Shown here: piece after piece, positions 43,694 through 53,075 of the stretch
Layout: every line of letters starts with the position of its first letter
Numbering within the stretch: position 1 is the stretch's first letter
Program-made: the position numbers and the translations under genes
The notes under the pieces: model-generated
What the model was told of the DNA's origin: nothing
The model's database searches: none
The model's input: the letters and a program-made list of their open reading frames with translations, nothing else
Source: Pseudomonas syringae
GTDB lineage: Bacteria; Pseudomonadota; Gammaproteobacteria; Pseudomonadales; Pseudomonadaceae
DNA: 64,000 nt
Direction: 5' to 3'
Assembly: GCF_021605415.1 (NCBI RefSeq)
Contig: NZ_WKEQ01000001.1
Span: 62,001 to 126,000 of the forward strand

Positions 43694-43719
43694 TGCAAAC
43701 CGCGAAGGGAGTGCCCGAC

Positions 43720-45291
43720 ATGAAGAGTACGAGGATAGGCTCGATCAGCCTGCTGGCCGGCGCAATGTTGCTGGCCAGCGCGAGCGCCTTCGCCAACGTG
43801 GAACCGGCGAAGCCTGCGACCACCGCCAAAGAACTGCAGCAAGCGAAAACCTACACCGTCAGTAGCGCGCCGACCGACGTGCTGCAACTGGCGGCACCGA
43901 CACTGCCCGACCTCTCCGGCTACACCGCCGAAGCCGCCGCCGCGAAAATCGTGCGCAGCAAACCGGGCAAGGTCAGCGTGCGCCGGATGATGCAGGAAAA
44001 CGCCCTGAAGGACTTCATCGGCGGCGACAACAAAATGGCCGAGTGGGTGGTGCGTCAGCACGGTATCCCGCAGGCGATCTTCGTCGACGACGGTTATATG
44101 AACCTCAAGGATCTGGCGAAAAAACTGCCCAAGCAGTATTTCAGCGAGACGTCGCCGGGCGTGTATCTGGCGAAACTGCCGATCGTGGTCGGCGAAAAAG
44201 GCATCCTCGAAATCGACGGCCAGACGCAAGAGTTGCGCCTGTCCCAAGAGGCCGGTTCGTTCCTGGTCAACGACGGTCAGTTGTTCGTGCGCGACACCAA
44301 AGTCACGGGATGGCGCGAGAAGGAAAACGGCCCGGCCACCTTCCGTTCGCCGAAGGAATTCCGGCCGTTCCTGCTGGCCTGGGGCGGCACCCAGACTTAC
44401 ATCGTTAACAGCAAAATGGCGAGCTTCGGCTACGCCAACAGTAAGTCGTACGGCGTGAGTATTTCCCAGTACACGCCGAACATGGCCAAAGTGCTCAAGC
44501 GCCCCGAGCCGACCGGCTGGATCGTCGGTTCCGAGTTCTCGGACATGTGGTACGGCTTCTACTGCTACGAGACGCGCGACTTCGTGGTCAAGGGCAGCAC
44601 CTACAAAGACAACATCGTCTACGGCATCGACCCGCATGACCGATCCCACGGTCTGATCATTGCCGAGAACACCGTTTACGGTACGAAGAAGAAACACGGG
44701 ATCATTATTTCCCGCGAGGTGGACGACAGCTTCATCTTCAACAACAAAAGCTACGACAACAAACTCTCGGGCCTGGTGATCGACCGTAACAGCGTCAACA
44801 ACATCATCGCCTACAACGAGATCTACAAGAACCACACCGACGGCATCACCCTCTACGAGTCTGCCGACAATCTGCTGTGGGGCAACAAGGTCATCAGCAA
44901 CAAGCGCCACGGCATCCGTATTCGTAACAGCGTGAACATTCGCCTCTACGAAAACATCGCCGTGGCCAACGGCCTGACCGGTGTCTACGGGCACATCAAG
45001 GACCTGACCGACACCGACCGTGACATCGAGCTCGACCCGTTCGACGCCCAGGTGTCGCTGATCGTGGTGGGCGGTGAACTGGCGGCGAACGGCAGCGGCC
45101 CGCTGTCCATCGACTCGCCCTTGAGTGTCGAGCTGTATCGCGTGTCGATGCTGGCGCCGACCAAATCCAGCGGCATCAGCTTCAACGGCATCCTCGGCGA
45201 GCGCCAGGATGAAATTCTCGACTTGCTGGTGCGCCAGCAGAAAGCCGTGCTGATCGACCCTGTCGAACGCCAGACCGAATTGCAGGACTGA
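43720..45291 (+). CDS. algG: Mannuronan C5-epimerase AlgG
   Basis: 523 residues from ATG 43720, which has AAGGGAG about 8 nt upstream. A frame extending to 43693 is open but lacks a signal peptide at its start. Signal peptide to about residue 25 (MKSTRIGSISLLAGAMLLASASAFA). Right-handed beta-helix (CASH) with the catalytic motif DPHDRSH (304-310). Converts mannuronate to guluronate in the periplasm and guards the polymer in transit. Confidence 0.97.
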   Translation: MKSTRIGSISLLAGAMLLASASAFANVEPAKPATTAKELQQAKTYTVSSAPTDVLQLAAPTLPDLSGYTAEAAAAKIVRSKPGKVSVRRMMQENALKDFIGGDNKMAEWVVRQHGIPQAIFVDDGYMNLKDLAKKLPKQYFSETSPGVYLAKLPIVVGEKGILEIDGQTQELRLSQEAGSFLVNDGQLFVRDTKVTGWREKENGPATFRSPKEFRPFLLAWGGTQTYIVNSKMASFGYANSKSYGVSISQYTPNMAKVLKRPEPTGWIVGSEFSDMWYGFYCYETRDFVVKGSTYKDNIVYGIDPHDRSHGLIIAENTVYGTKKKHGIIISREVDDSFIFNNKSYDNKLSGLVIDRNSVNNIIAYNEIYKNHTDGITLYESADNLLWGNKVISNKRHGIRIRNSVNIRLYENIAVANGLTGVYGHIKDLTDTDRDIELDPFDAQVSLIVVGGELAANGSGPLSIDSPLSVELYRVSMLAPTKSSGISFNGILGERQDEILDLLVRQQKAVLIDPVERQTELQD

Positions 45292-45301
45292 GGATAATTT
45301 T

Positions 45302-46753
45302 ATGCACCCACACTTGATCAAATTACTCAGCCTGTCGGCCCTGACCGTGGGCATTCTGGCGGCCAGCAACGGCGCCCGTGCCGATGAAATCCAGGCACCG
45401 AAATTCACGGCCGAGCCTTGCTGCAGCCTGTGCCCCGCTGCCCATGACGCGAAGAATTACACCACGCGTTATCAGCAAAACTTCACCACGTTGGTGCAGG
45501 CGCAAGGCGACTGGCTGTTCCGGACTCAGGAAGACCTGCGCACTGAATTCAACACCACGCCGGCCGGCTACAAACGCATGCAACAGTTGCACGATGCGTT
45601 CAAGGCCAAAGGCGTCGAACTGGTCATCGTGTACCAGCCGACCCGTGGCCTGGTGAACCGCAACAAGCTCAACCCGCAAGAGAAAGCCTCGTTCGATTTC
45701 GACAAGGCACTGGGCAATTACAAAACCATGCTCGGCCGTTTTGCCAAGATGGGTTACGTAGTGCCGGACTTGTCGCCGCTGACCAACGAATCGTTGCCCG
45801 ACACCCTGCCCGCCCACGACTTCTACTTTCGCGGTGACCAGCACTGGACGCCATACGGCGCTCAGCGCACAGCCAAAATCGTCGCCGAGAAGGTCAAGCA
45901 GATTCCCGCCTTCGCCGACATTCCCAAGCGTGAATTCGAGACCAAGAAGTCTGGACGCATGGGCAAGACCGGCACTTTGCACAACATGGCCGGGCAACTC
46001 TGCGGCACCAGTTACGCAATTCAGTACATGGATCAGTTCACCACCGAACCGAAAGGCGAGGCGGGAGACGGCGACCTGTTCGGCGATTCCGGCAACCCAC
46101 AAATCACGTTGGTCGGTACGTCCCACAGCGGCAAGAACTATAACTTCGCCGGCTTCCTCCAAGAGGCCATCGGTGCCGACATTCTCAATGTCGCCTTCCC
46201 CGGCGGCGGCCTGGAAGGCTCGATGTTGCAGTACCTGGGCAGCGACGAATTCCAGAAGACCCCACCGAAAATTCTCATCTGGGAATTCTCGCCACTGTAT
46301 CGCCTCGACCAGGAAACCATCTATCGCCAGATGATGGCCCTGCTCGACAACGGCTGCGAAGGCAAAGATGCACAAATGACCGGCAGCGCCACCCTGAAGC
46401 CGGGCACCAAGCAAGAGCTGATGGTCAACAGCAAGAACATGAACCTGCAAAACGCCAACCATCAGGTCGACATCCGTTTCGCCGACACCTCGGTGAAAAC
46501 CCTGCAAGCCACCCTCTGGTACATGAACGGTCGCCACGAGGACATCAAGATCGATAAACCGGAAACCTCCGACACCGACGGTCGTTTCGCCTTTGAGCTG
46601 CGCACTGACGAAGACTGGGGCTCGCAAAACCTGCTGGCGGTCGAAGTCCAGGGTCCCGAAGCGGGTGCCGCGCCTCAGAAAGTCGAAGCGAAAATCTGCA
46701 AACGCAACGTATTCCCGGGCGCTGGGCAACAAACCGCTCAGGCCGGGCAATGA
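45302..46753 (+). CDS. algX: Alginate O-acetyltransferase AlgX
   Basis: 483 residues. Signal peptide to about 27. SGNH-like domain with Asp179 and His181 (FRGDQHW) and nucleophile Ser274 ([11 protein letters not shown]), then a C-terminal carbohydrate-binding module. Transfers acetyl groups to mannuronate residues and is required for an intact secretion complex. Begins 10 nt after algG. Confidence 0.97.
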   Translation: MHPHLIKLLSLSALTVGILAASNGARADEIQAPKFTAEPCCSLCPAAHDAKNYTTRYQQNFTTLVQAQGDWLFRTQEDLRTEFNTTPAGYKRMQQLHDAFKAKGVELVIVYQPTRGLVNRNKLNPQEKASFDFDKALGNYKTMLGRFAKMGYVVPDLSPLTNESLPDTLPAHDFYFRGDQHWTPYGAQRTAKIVAEKVKQIPAFADIPKREFETKKSGRMGKTGTLHNMAGQLCGTSYAIQYMDQFTTEPKGEAGDGDLFGDSGNPQITLVGTSHSGKNYNFAGFLQEAIGADILNVAFPGGGLEGSMLQYLGSDEFQKTPPKILIWEFSPLYRLDQETIYRQMMALLDNGCEGKDAQMTGSATLKPGTKQELMVNSKNMNLQNANHQVDIRFADTSVKTLQATLWYMNGRHEDIKIDKPETSDTDGRFAFELRTDEDWGSQNLLAVEVQGPEAGAAPQKVEAKICKRNVFPGAGQQTAQAGQ

Positions 46754-46761
46754 GGTCTGCT

Positions 46762-47886
46762 ATGCGAAATCGAACGATCAAACATTGGCTCGCGCCATCC
46801 CTGCTCACTCTGGCGATGTTCGCCGGAGCGACCCAGGCCGCCGCGCCACTGCGTCCACCCCAGGGTTATTTCGCGCCTGTGGATAAATTCAAGACCGGCG
46901 ACAAAAGCGAAGGCTGCGACGCGATGCCGACGCCGTACACCGGCCCGCTGCAATTTCGCAGCAAATACGAAGGCTCGGACAAGGCTCGCTCGACGCTGAA
47001 CAAGCAGTCGGAAAAAGCCTTTCGCGAGACCACCAAAGACATCACCACGCTGGAACGCGGCACCGCCAAGCGCGTCATGCAGTACATGCGCGACGGTCGT
47101 CCGGAACAGCTTGAGTGCACGCTCAACTGGCTGACCGCGTGGGCGAAGGCCGATGCGTTGATGTCGAAAGACTTCAACCACACCGGCAAATCGATGCGCA
47201 AATGGGCGCTGGGCAGCATGGCGTCTTCGTACATTCACCTGAAGTTCTCCGACTCGCATCCGCTGGATCAACACCCGCAGCAAGCGCAGCAGATCGAAGC
47301 ATGGTTTAGCAAGATGGCCGAGCAGGTCATCAGCGACTGGGACAACCTGCCGCTGGAAAAAACCAACAACCACTCGTACTGGGCCGCCTGGTCGGTGATG
47401 GCGACGTCCGTCGCTACCAACCGCCGCGACCTGTTTGACTGGGCGGTGAAGGAATACAAGGTCGGCGTCAATCAAGTCGATGCCGACGGTTACCTGCCGA
47501 ACGAACTCAAGCGCCAGCAACGCGCCCTCGCCTACCACAACTATGCCCTGCCGCCGCTGGCGATGATCGCCAGTTTCGCTCAGGTCAACGGTGTGGATCT
47601 GCGTCAGGAAAACAACGGCGCGCTGAAGCGCCTGGGCGATCGCGTTCTCGCCGGGGCAAAAGACCCGGACGAATTTGAAGAGAAGAACGGCAAGAAACAG
47701 GACATGACCGACCTCAAGAAGGACATGAAATGGGCCTGGCTTGAGCCGTTCTGCTCCCTTTACACCTGCCCGGCGGATGTCCTGGAGAAAAAGCACGACA
47801 TGCAACCGTTCAAGACCTTCCGCCTCGGCGGGGATCTGACCAAGGTCTACGACCCTTCGCGTGAAAAAGGTAACAAAGGCAGTTAG
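46762..47886 (+). CDS. algL: Alginate lyase AlgL
   Basis: 374 residues from ATG 46762, with GAGG 6 nt upstream. An ATG at 46750, overlapping the algX stop as ATGA, is the alternative and adds four residues. Signal peptide to AQA about 26. The alpha/alpha-toroid PL5 fold has the catalytic NNHSYW at 202-207. Clears misplaced alginate from the periplasm. Confidence 0.96.
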   Translation: MRNRTIKHWLAPSLLTLAMFAGATQAAAPLRPPQGYFAPVDKFKTGDKSEGCDAMPTPYTGPLQFRSKYEGSDKARSTLNKQSEKAFRETTKDITTLERGTAKRVMQYMRDGRPEQLECTLNWLTAWAKADALMSKDFNHTGKSMRKWALGSMASSYIHLKFSDSHPLDQHPQQAQQIEAWFSKMAEQVISDWDNLPLEKTNNHSYWAAWSVMATSVATNRRDLFDWAVKEYKVGVNQVDADGYLPNELKRQQRALAYHNYALPPLAMIASFAQVNGVDLRQENNGALKRLGDRVLAGAKDPDEFEEKNGKKQDMTDLKKDMKWAWLEPFCSLYTCPADVLEKKHDMQPFKTFRLGGDLTKVYDPSREKGNKGS

Positions 47887-47890
47887 TCGC

Positions 47891-47923
47891 TGATCGTTCC
47901 CACGCAGAGCGTGGGAACGATCA
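47891..47923. repeat. Palindromic repeat in the algL-algI gap
   Basis: 15-bp perfect arms TGATCGTTCCCACGC / GCGTGGGAACGATCA with a 3-nt loop. This GTTCCCACGC palindrome is a recurrent Pseudomonas intergenic repeat. No U-tract directly follows. The rest of the 135-bp gap is G-rich (47966-47980). Confidence 0.88.
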
Positions 47924-48021
47924 CACACTCTGACAAAAACACCGTTTCACCCCTCCAATACCACGGGGGGTTTGGGGGGGCTTTGGCCCTTGACTGTTGA
48001 TTCAAACATGGAGAGATCGGG

Positions 48022-49587
48022 ATGGTATTTTCATCCAACGTGTTCCTGTTTCTGTTCTTGCCGATCTTTCTCGGCTTGTACTACTTGAGCGGGCAACGCT
48101 ATCGCAATCTGCTGCTGCTGATCGCCAGCTACGTGTTCTATGCGTGGTGGCGGGTGGACTTCCTGGCGTTGTTCGCCGCCGTCACCTTGTGGAATTACTG
48201 GATCGGCCTGAAAGTCGGTGCCGCCGGTGTGCGCACCAAACCGGCCCAGCGCTGGCTGCTGCTCGGCGTGGCCGTCGACCTGTGCATCCTCGGCTATTTC
48301 AAGTACGCCAACTTCGGCGTCGACAGCATCAACACGATGATGACGTCGGTCGGTCTTGAGCCGTTCATCCTGACCCACGTGCTGTTGCCGATCGGTATCT
48401 CGTTCTACATCTTCGAGTCCATCAGCTACATCATCGATGTGTATCGCGGCGACACCCCGGCCACCCGTAACCTGATCGACTTCGCAGCGTTCGTGGCGAT
48501 CTTTCCGCACCTGATTGCCGGCCCGGTGCTGCGTTTCCGTGACTTGGCCGACCAGTTCAACAACCGCACGCACACCCTCGACAAGTTCTCCGAGGGCTGC
48601 ACGCGGTTCATGCAGGGTTTCATCAAGAAAGTCTTTATCGCCGACACCCTGGCGGTGGTTGCCGACCACTGCTTTGCCCTGCAAAACCCGACCACGGGCG
48701 ATGCCTGGCTCGGCGCATTGGCCTACACCGCGCAGCTGTATTTCGACTTCTCCGGTTACAGCGACATGGCCATCGGCCTGGGCTTGATGATGGGTTTCCG
48801 CTTCATGGAAAACTTCAAGCAGCCGTACATCAGCCAGTCGATCACCGAGTTCTGGCGCCGCTGGCACATCAGCCTGTCGACCTGGCTGCGTGACTACCTC
48901 TACATCACCCTCGGCGGTAACCGTAAAGGCACGCTGATGACCTATCGCAACCTGTTCCTGACCATGCTGCTCGGCGGTCTGTGGCACGGCGCGAACATCA
49001 CTTACATCATCTGGGGCGCCTGGCACGGCATGTGGCTGGCGATTGAAAAAGCCTTGGGGCTGAATACGTCGCCACGCAGCCTCAATCCGATCCGTTGGGC
49101 ACTGACGTTCCTGCTGGTGGTGATGGGCTGGGTGATCTTCCGCGCAGAGAACCTGCACGTCGCCGGCCGCATGTACGGCGCGATGTTCAGCTTCGGCGAG
49201 TGGTCGCTGTCGGAACTCAATCAGGCCAGCCTTACCGGTCTGCAAGTGGCGACCCTCGTCGTTGCGTACGCAACATTGGCGTTCTTCGGCCTGCGCGATC
49301 TGTACACCAACCAGCCGCCAGCCAAGACCAAACCTGAAGTCGATGTTGAGGCCAACGGCCCTGCGACGGCGACCCCGGGAATGATCAAAGCCGCTCCTGG
49401 TGAAAACCCGGCGAGCATCCATGAACCTGGCTACACCGTCGGCGTCGAAGCCCAGGTGCAACCGGCCTACTGGACAGCGGACTGGTCCCGCTACGTGATG
49501 CGCGGCCTGATCCTGCTGCTGTTCATCGCCTCGATTCTCAAACTCTCGGCGCAAAGCTTCTCGCCGTTCCTTTACTTCCAGTTCTGA
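48022..49587 (+). CDS. algI: Alginate O-acetyltransferase AlgI (MBOAT)
   Basis: 521 residues. Multi-pass membrane protein that passes acetyl groups from the cytoplasm to AlgJ/AlgX. The MBOAT catalytic histidine is His322 in GLWHGAN, the same number as in P. aeruginosa. A cytoplasmic stretch near 430-475 is Pro/Ala/Glu-rich and low in complexity. GGAGAG precedes the ATG. Confidence 0.97.
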   Translation: MVFSSNVFLFLFLPIFLGLYYLSGQRYRNLLLLIASYVFYAWWRVDFLALFAAVTLWNYWIGLKVGAAGVRTKPAQRWLLLGVAVDLCILGYFKYANFGVDSINTMMTSVGLEPFILTHVLLPIGISFYIFESISYIIDVYRGDTPATRNLIDFAAFVAIFPHLIAGPVLRFRDLADQFNNRTHTLDKFSEGCTRFMQGFIKKVFIADTLAVVADHCFALQNPTTGDAWLGALAYTAQLYFDFSGYSDMAIGLGLMMGFRFMENFKQPYISQSITEFWRRWHISLSTWLRDYLYITLGGNRKGTLMTYRNLFLTMLLGGLWHGANITYIIWGAWHGMWLAIEKALGLNTSPRSLNPIRWALTFLLVVMGWVIFRAENLHVAGRMYGAMFSFGEWSLSELNQASLTGLQVATLVVAYATLAFFGLRDLYTNQPPAKTKPEVDVEANGPATATPGMIKAAPGENPASIHEPGYTVGVEAQVQPAYWTADWSRYVMRGLILLLFIASILKLSAQSFSPFLYFQF

Positions 49588-49597
49588 GGGATCTGAC

Positions 49598-50773
49598 ATG
49601 ACCCGCTCATTACGCATTTTCTACATCGCGCTGTTTCTGGTGACGCTCGCGGTGCTTGGCCTGTGGTCGGTGCGCAGCTTCTTCGGCTTCAGCACCAATG
49701 CCGATGCCACGGTGCTCAACGGTCGCTGGACCAAAGCCGTGGAAACGCACTACGACGACGAGTTTCCGATCAAGCGTCTGGGTACCAACCTCTGGGCCGC
49801 GCTGGATTTCAAGCTGTTCAACGAAGGTCGTCCGGGCGTGGTACTCGGTCGCGATCAGTGGTTGTACAGCGACGAGGAATTCAACCCGATCGTCAACGAA
49901 GAGCTGAACCTGCAAGGCAACTACGCACTGGTCGAAGGTGTGCGCCAGACCCTGAAAGACAAAGGCGTGAAACTGGTGATGGCGATTGTGCCGGCCAAGG
50001 CTCGTTTGTACCCGGAACATCTGGGTGAAGTGAAACCGTCGAGCATCCACGCCAACCTTTATCAGGATTTCCACCAGCGCGTCGCGGCGGACAAGATCCT
50101 TGCCCCTGACCTGCTGCAGCCGCTGCAACAGGCCAAGCAGAACGGTCAGCAAGTGTTCCTGCGCACCGACACGCACTGGACGCCGGAAGGCGCGGAAATC
50201 GCCGCCAATGCCCTGGCCAAGACCATCGCCGACAAATCTCCGCTCAGCGGCGAACCACAGCGCTTCGTTACCACGCCAGCGGAGAAGATCACGCACAAGG
50301 GCGACCTGCGTCTGTTCCTGCCGCTCGACCCGCTGTTTGAAAACATGATGCCGAATCCGGAGCCGCTGCAAAAACGCAACACCGTGGCGGCTGGCGATCA
50401 GCCTGCCGGGGACGATGCGTTGTTCGCCAACAGCGAAGTACCGGTTGCGTTGATCGGCACCAGCTACAGCGCCAACCCCAACTGGAATTTCGTCGGTGCG
50501 CTGAAACAAGCGCTGCACAGCGACGTGGTCAATTACGCCGAAGACGGCCATGGCCCGATTCTGCCGATGCTCAGCTACCTGAAAAGTGACGACTTCAAGA
50601 ACAGCCCGCCACAAGTGCTGATCTGGGAGTTTCCTGAACGATATCTGCCTGTGAACAACGAAATCGGTGACGCCGACCCGCAGTGGGTCGCAGAGCTCAA
50701 ACAAGCCGGCGCACGCCAACAAAACGTAGCTGTAAACACTAAATCCGAGACGCCCGACCGGGCGCAAAACTGA
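49598..50773 (+). CDS. algJ: Alginate O-acetyltransferase AlgJ
   Basis: 391 residues. Anchored by one N-terminal helix (about 6-25), then an SGNH-like domain with Asp191 and His193 (RTDTHW) and Ser289 (GTSYSANPNWNF). It binds poorly to polymer and is thought to relay acetyl from AlgI to AlgX. The last 25 residues are low in complexity. Begins 10 nt after algI. Confidence 0.96.
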   Translation: MTRSLRIFYIALFLVTLAVLGLWSVRSFFGFSTNADATVLNGRWTKAVETHYDDEFPIKRLGTNLWAALDFKLFNEGRPGVVLGRDQWLYSDEEFNPIVNEELNLQGNYALVEGVRQTLKDKGVKLVMAIVPAKARLYPEHLGEVKPSSIHANLYQDFHQRVAADKILAPDLLQPLQQAKQNGQQVFLRTDTHWTPEGAEIAANALAKTIADKSPLSGEPQRFVTTPAEKITHKGDLRLFLPLDPLFENMMPNPEPLQKRNTVAAGDQPAGDDALFANSEVPVALIGTSYSANPNWNFVGALKQALHSDVVNYAEDGHGPILPMLSYLKSDDFKNSPPQVLIWEFPERYLPVNNEIGDADPQWVAELKQAGARQQNVAVNTKSETPDRAQN

Positions 50774-50787
50774 AAGAGAGGTACACC

Positions 50788-51444
50788 ATGACTTTCACTA
50801 CTACTCCTCGTCGTCTCGCTAAAAGCTTCGCTCTGGTTGCTGGCCTCAGCGTGCTTTCCGTAGCTGCATTTGCCGGTGGCGACGCCGCCCTGTACGGCCC
50901 GACAGCACCGAAAGGCTCGACCTTCGTGCGTGTCTACAACGCCAGTAACGCTGAAGTCAGCGCCACCGTCGGCAGCACCAGCCTGAGCGACGTTGCGCCA
51001 CTGGCCAGCAGCGACTTCAGCTTCATGCCGGGCGGCGATTACAGCGCCAAGGTCGGCAGCCAGACCCTGCCGGTAAAACTTGCCGGTGATCACTACTACA
51101 CCCTGGTCAACAACGCTTCCGGCGCGCCGCAACTGATCGAAGAGCCGCCGTTCAAGAACAAGCAGAAATCCCTGGTACGCGTGCAAAACCTCAGCGACAA
51201 ACCGCTGACCCTGAAAACTGCCGACGGCAAGACCGAAGTGGTCAAGACCGTGGCCGCCAAAGGCCGTGGCGAGCGTGAAATCAACCCGGTCAAAGTCAGC
51301 CTGGCGCTGTACGAAGGCGACAAGAAAGTCGGCGACGTCAAACCGGTCGCCCTGGAGCGCGGTGAAGCAGCAGTGCTGTACGTCACCGGCAGCGGCAGCA
51401 GCCTGTCGCCAGTCTGGGTAAAACGCCCAGTGTCGACGCGCTAA
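50788..51444 (+). CDS. algF: Alginate O-acetylation adaptor AlgF
   Basis: 218 residues. Signal peptide MTFTTTPRRLAKSFALVAGLSVLSVAAFA, then two beta-sandwich repeats (about 30-125 and 128-215). Periplasmic partner for AlgJ and AlgX in acetylation. AGAGAGG lies 8 nt before the ATG. 14 nt after algJ. Confidence 0.96.
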   Translation: MTFTTTPRRLAKSFALVAGLSVLSVAAFAGGDAALYGPTAPKGSTFVRVYNASNAEVSATVGSTSLSDVAPLASSDFSFMPGGDYSAKVGSQTLPVKLAGDHYYTLVNNASGAPQLIEEPPFKNKQKSLVRVQNLSDKPLTLKTADGKTEVVKTVAAKGRGEREINPVKVSLALYEGDKKVGDVKPVALERGEAAVLYVTGSGSSLSPVWVKRPVSTR

Positions 51445-51458
51445 ACGCGCGAGCTATC

Positions 51459-51513
51459 AGCTACAAGCCACAAGCTGCAAGCGCTTCTAACTCGCTGCTT
51501 GCAGCTTGTAGCT
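51459..51513. repeat. REP pair in the algF-algA gap, CAAGCTGCAAGC family
   Basis: AGCTACAAGCCACAAGCTGC... and inverted GCTTGCAGCTTGTAGCT form a strong potential hairpin in the 97-bp gap before algA. Confidence 0.88.
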
Positions 51514-51541
51514 CCCAACTGCATTTATTAGGAGTAACAAT

Positions 51542-52993
51542 ATGATTCCGGTGATCTTGTCAGGTGGTAGCGGCTCACGTCTTTGGCCGCTTTCCCGTAA
51601 ACAGTTCCCTAAACAATTCCTCGCCCTGACCGGCGAACACACGCTGTTCCAGCAAACCCTCGAGCGCCTCGTGTTCGAAGGCATGGACACGCCGATCGTG
51701 GTCTGCAACAAGGATCACCGCTTCATCGTCAACGAGCAGTTGGCCAGCCGTAAGCTGGAAGTGCAGCGCATCCTGATGGAACCGTTCGGTCGCAACACCG
51801 CGCCGGCCGTGGCTCTGACTGCGATGATGCTGGTCAATGAAGGCCGTGATGAACTGATGCTGGTGCTGCCGGCCGACCACGTGCTCGAAGACCAGAAAGC
51901 CCTGCAACGTGCGCTGGCCCTGGCCACTGTCGCTGCTGAAAACGGCGAGATGGTGCTGTTCGGCGTACCGGCCACCAAACCGGAAACCGGTTACGGTTAC
52001 ATCAAGTCGGCGAACGATTCGCTGCTGCCCGAAGGCGTCAGCCGCGTCTCGCACTTCGTCGAAAAACCTGACGTGAAGCGTGCCACCGAATACGTCGAAT
52101 CCGGCGGCTACTACTGGAACAGCGGCATGTTCCTGTTCCGCGCCAGCCGTTTCCTCGAAGAGCTGAAAAAGCACGATCCGGACATCTACGACACCTGCCT
52201 GCTGACCCTTGAGCGCAGCGAACAGGACCCGGACACCATCACCTTCGACGAAGCCACTTTCGCCTGCTGCCCGGACAATTCCATCGACTACTCAGTGATG
52301 GAAAAAACCCAGCGCGCCTGCGTGGTGCCGCTGACCGCCGGCTGGAGCGATGTCGGCTGCTGGTCGTCGCTATGGGAAGTCAATGAAAAAGACGCCAATG
52401 GCAACGTCACCAAGGGCGACGTCGTTGTGCAGGACAGCAAAAACTGCATGATCCACGGTAACGGCAAACTGGTGTCGGTGATCGGTCTGGAAAACATCGT
52501 GGTGGTCGAAACCAAGGACGCCATGATGATCGCCCACAAGGACAAGGTTCAGGGCGTCAAGCAGATGGTCAACACGCTCAACGAGCAGGGCCGCAGCGAA
52601 ACCCAGAACCACTGCGAAGTTTACCGTCCGTGGGGTTCCTACGACTCGGTGGACATGGGCGGGCGTTTCCAGGTCAAGCACATCTCGGTCAAGCCGGGTG
52701 CGTGCCTGTCGCTGCAAATGCACCACCACCGCGCCGAGCACTGGATCGTCGTCAGCGGCACTGCCGAAGTGACCTGCGATGAAAACGTGTTCCTGCTGTG
52801 CGAAAACCAGTCGACCTACATCCCGATCGCCTCGGTGCATCGCCTGCGTAACCCGGGCAAGATCCCGCTGGAAATCATCGAAGTGCAATCGGGCAGCTAC
52901 CTGGGCGAAGACGATATCGAGCGTTTCGAAGATATCTACGGTCGCTCCACGCCGATCGAGCGCGGCGTGTCGGTGAAAACCATCGCGCAGTAA
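51542..52993 (+). CDS. algA: Bifunctional phosphomannose isomerase / GDP-mannose pyrophosphorylase
   Basis: 483 residues. First and third steps of GDP-mannose supply. The N-terminal nucleotidyltransferase has LSGGSGSRLWPLSRKQFPKQ and FVEKP. The C-terminal cupin is the type II isomerase with metal/His block QMHHHRAEHW. GGAGTAAC precedes the ATG. Last gene of the operon, followed by a strong terminator. AlgC, the middle step, is not in the window. Confidence 0.97.
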   Translation: MIPVILSGGSGSRLWPLSRKQFPKQFLALTGEHTLFQQTLERLVFEGMDTPIVVCNKDHRFIVNEQLASRKLEVQRILMEPFGRNTAPAVALTAMMLVNEGRDELMLVLPADHVLEDQKALQRALALATVAAENGEMVLFGVPATKPETGYGYIKSANDSLLPEGVSRVSHFVEKPDVKRATEYVESGGYYWNSGMFLFRASRFLEELKKHDPDIYDTCLLTLERSEQDPDTITFDEATFACCPDNSIDYSVMEKTQRACVVPLTAGWSDVGCWSSLWEVNEKDANGNVTKGDVVVQDSKNCMIHGNGKLVSVIGLENIVVVETKDAMMIAHKDKVQGVKQMVNTLNEQGRSETQNHCEVYRPWGSYDSVDMGGRFQVKHISVKPGACLSLQMHHHRAEHWIVVSGTAEVTCDENVFLLCENQSTYIPIASVHRLRNPGKIPLEIIEVQSGSYLGEDDIERFEDIYGRSTPIERGVSVKTIAQ

Positions 52994-53010
52994 GCGTCCG
53001 GCAACACAAG

Positions 53011-53071
53011 AAGCCCCCGTCCAGCCCGCTGCGATCCCCCATCCGCAGCGGGTTGGGCGGGTGCTTTTTTT
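53011..53071 (+). terminator. Terminator of the alginate operon
   Basis: Long GC stem (core CCCGCTGCG / CGCAGCGGG, extended by CCGTCCAG/TTGGGCGG with small mismatches) ending in GCTTTTTTT, 17 nt after algA. It also sits 5 nt from the stop of the convergent TccC-like gene. Confidence 0.93.
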
Positions 53072-53075
53072 CGTC

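Noticed and set aside
43630..45408. 592-codon minus-strand frame
   Set aside because: Antisense shadow of algG within the plus-strand operon.
47966..47980. G-run before algI as a G-quadruplex
   Set aside because: Only two long G tracts are close together. A stable four-tract structure is not evident.
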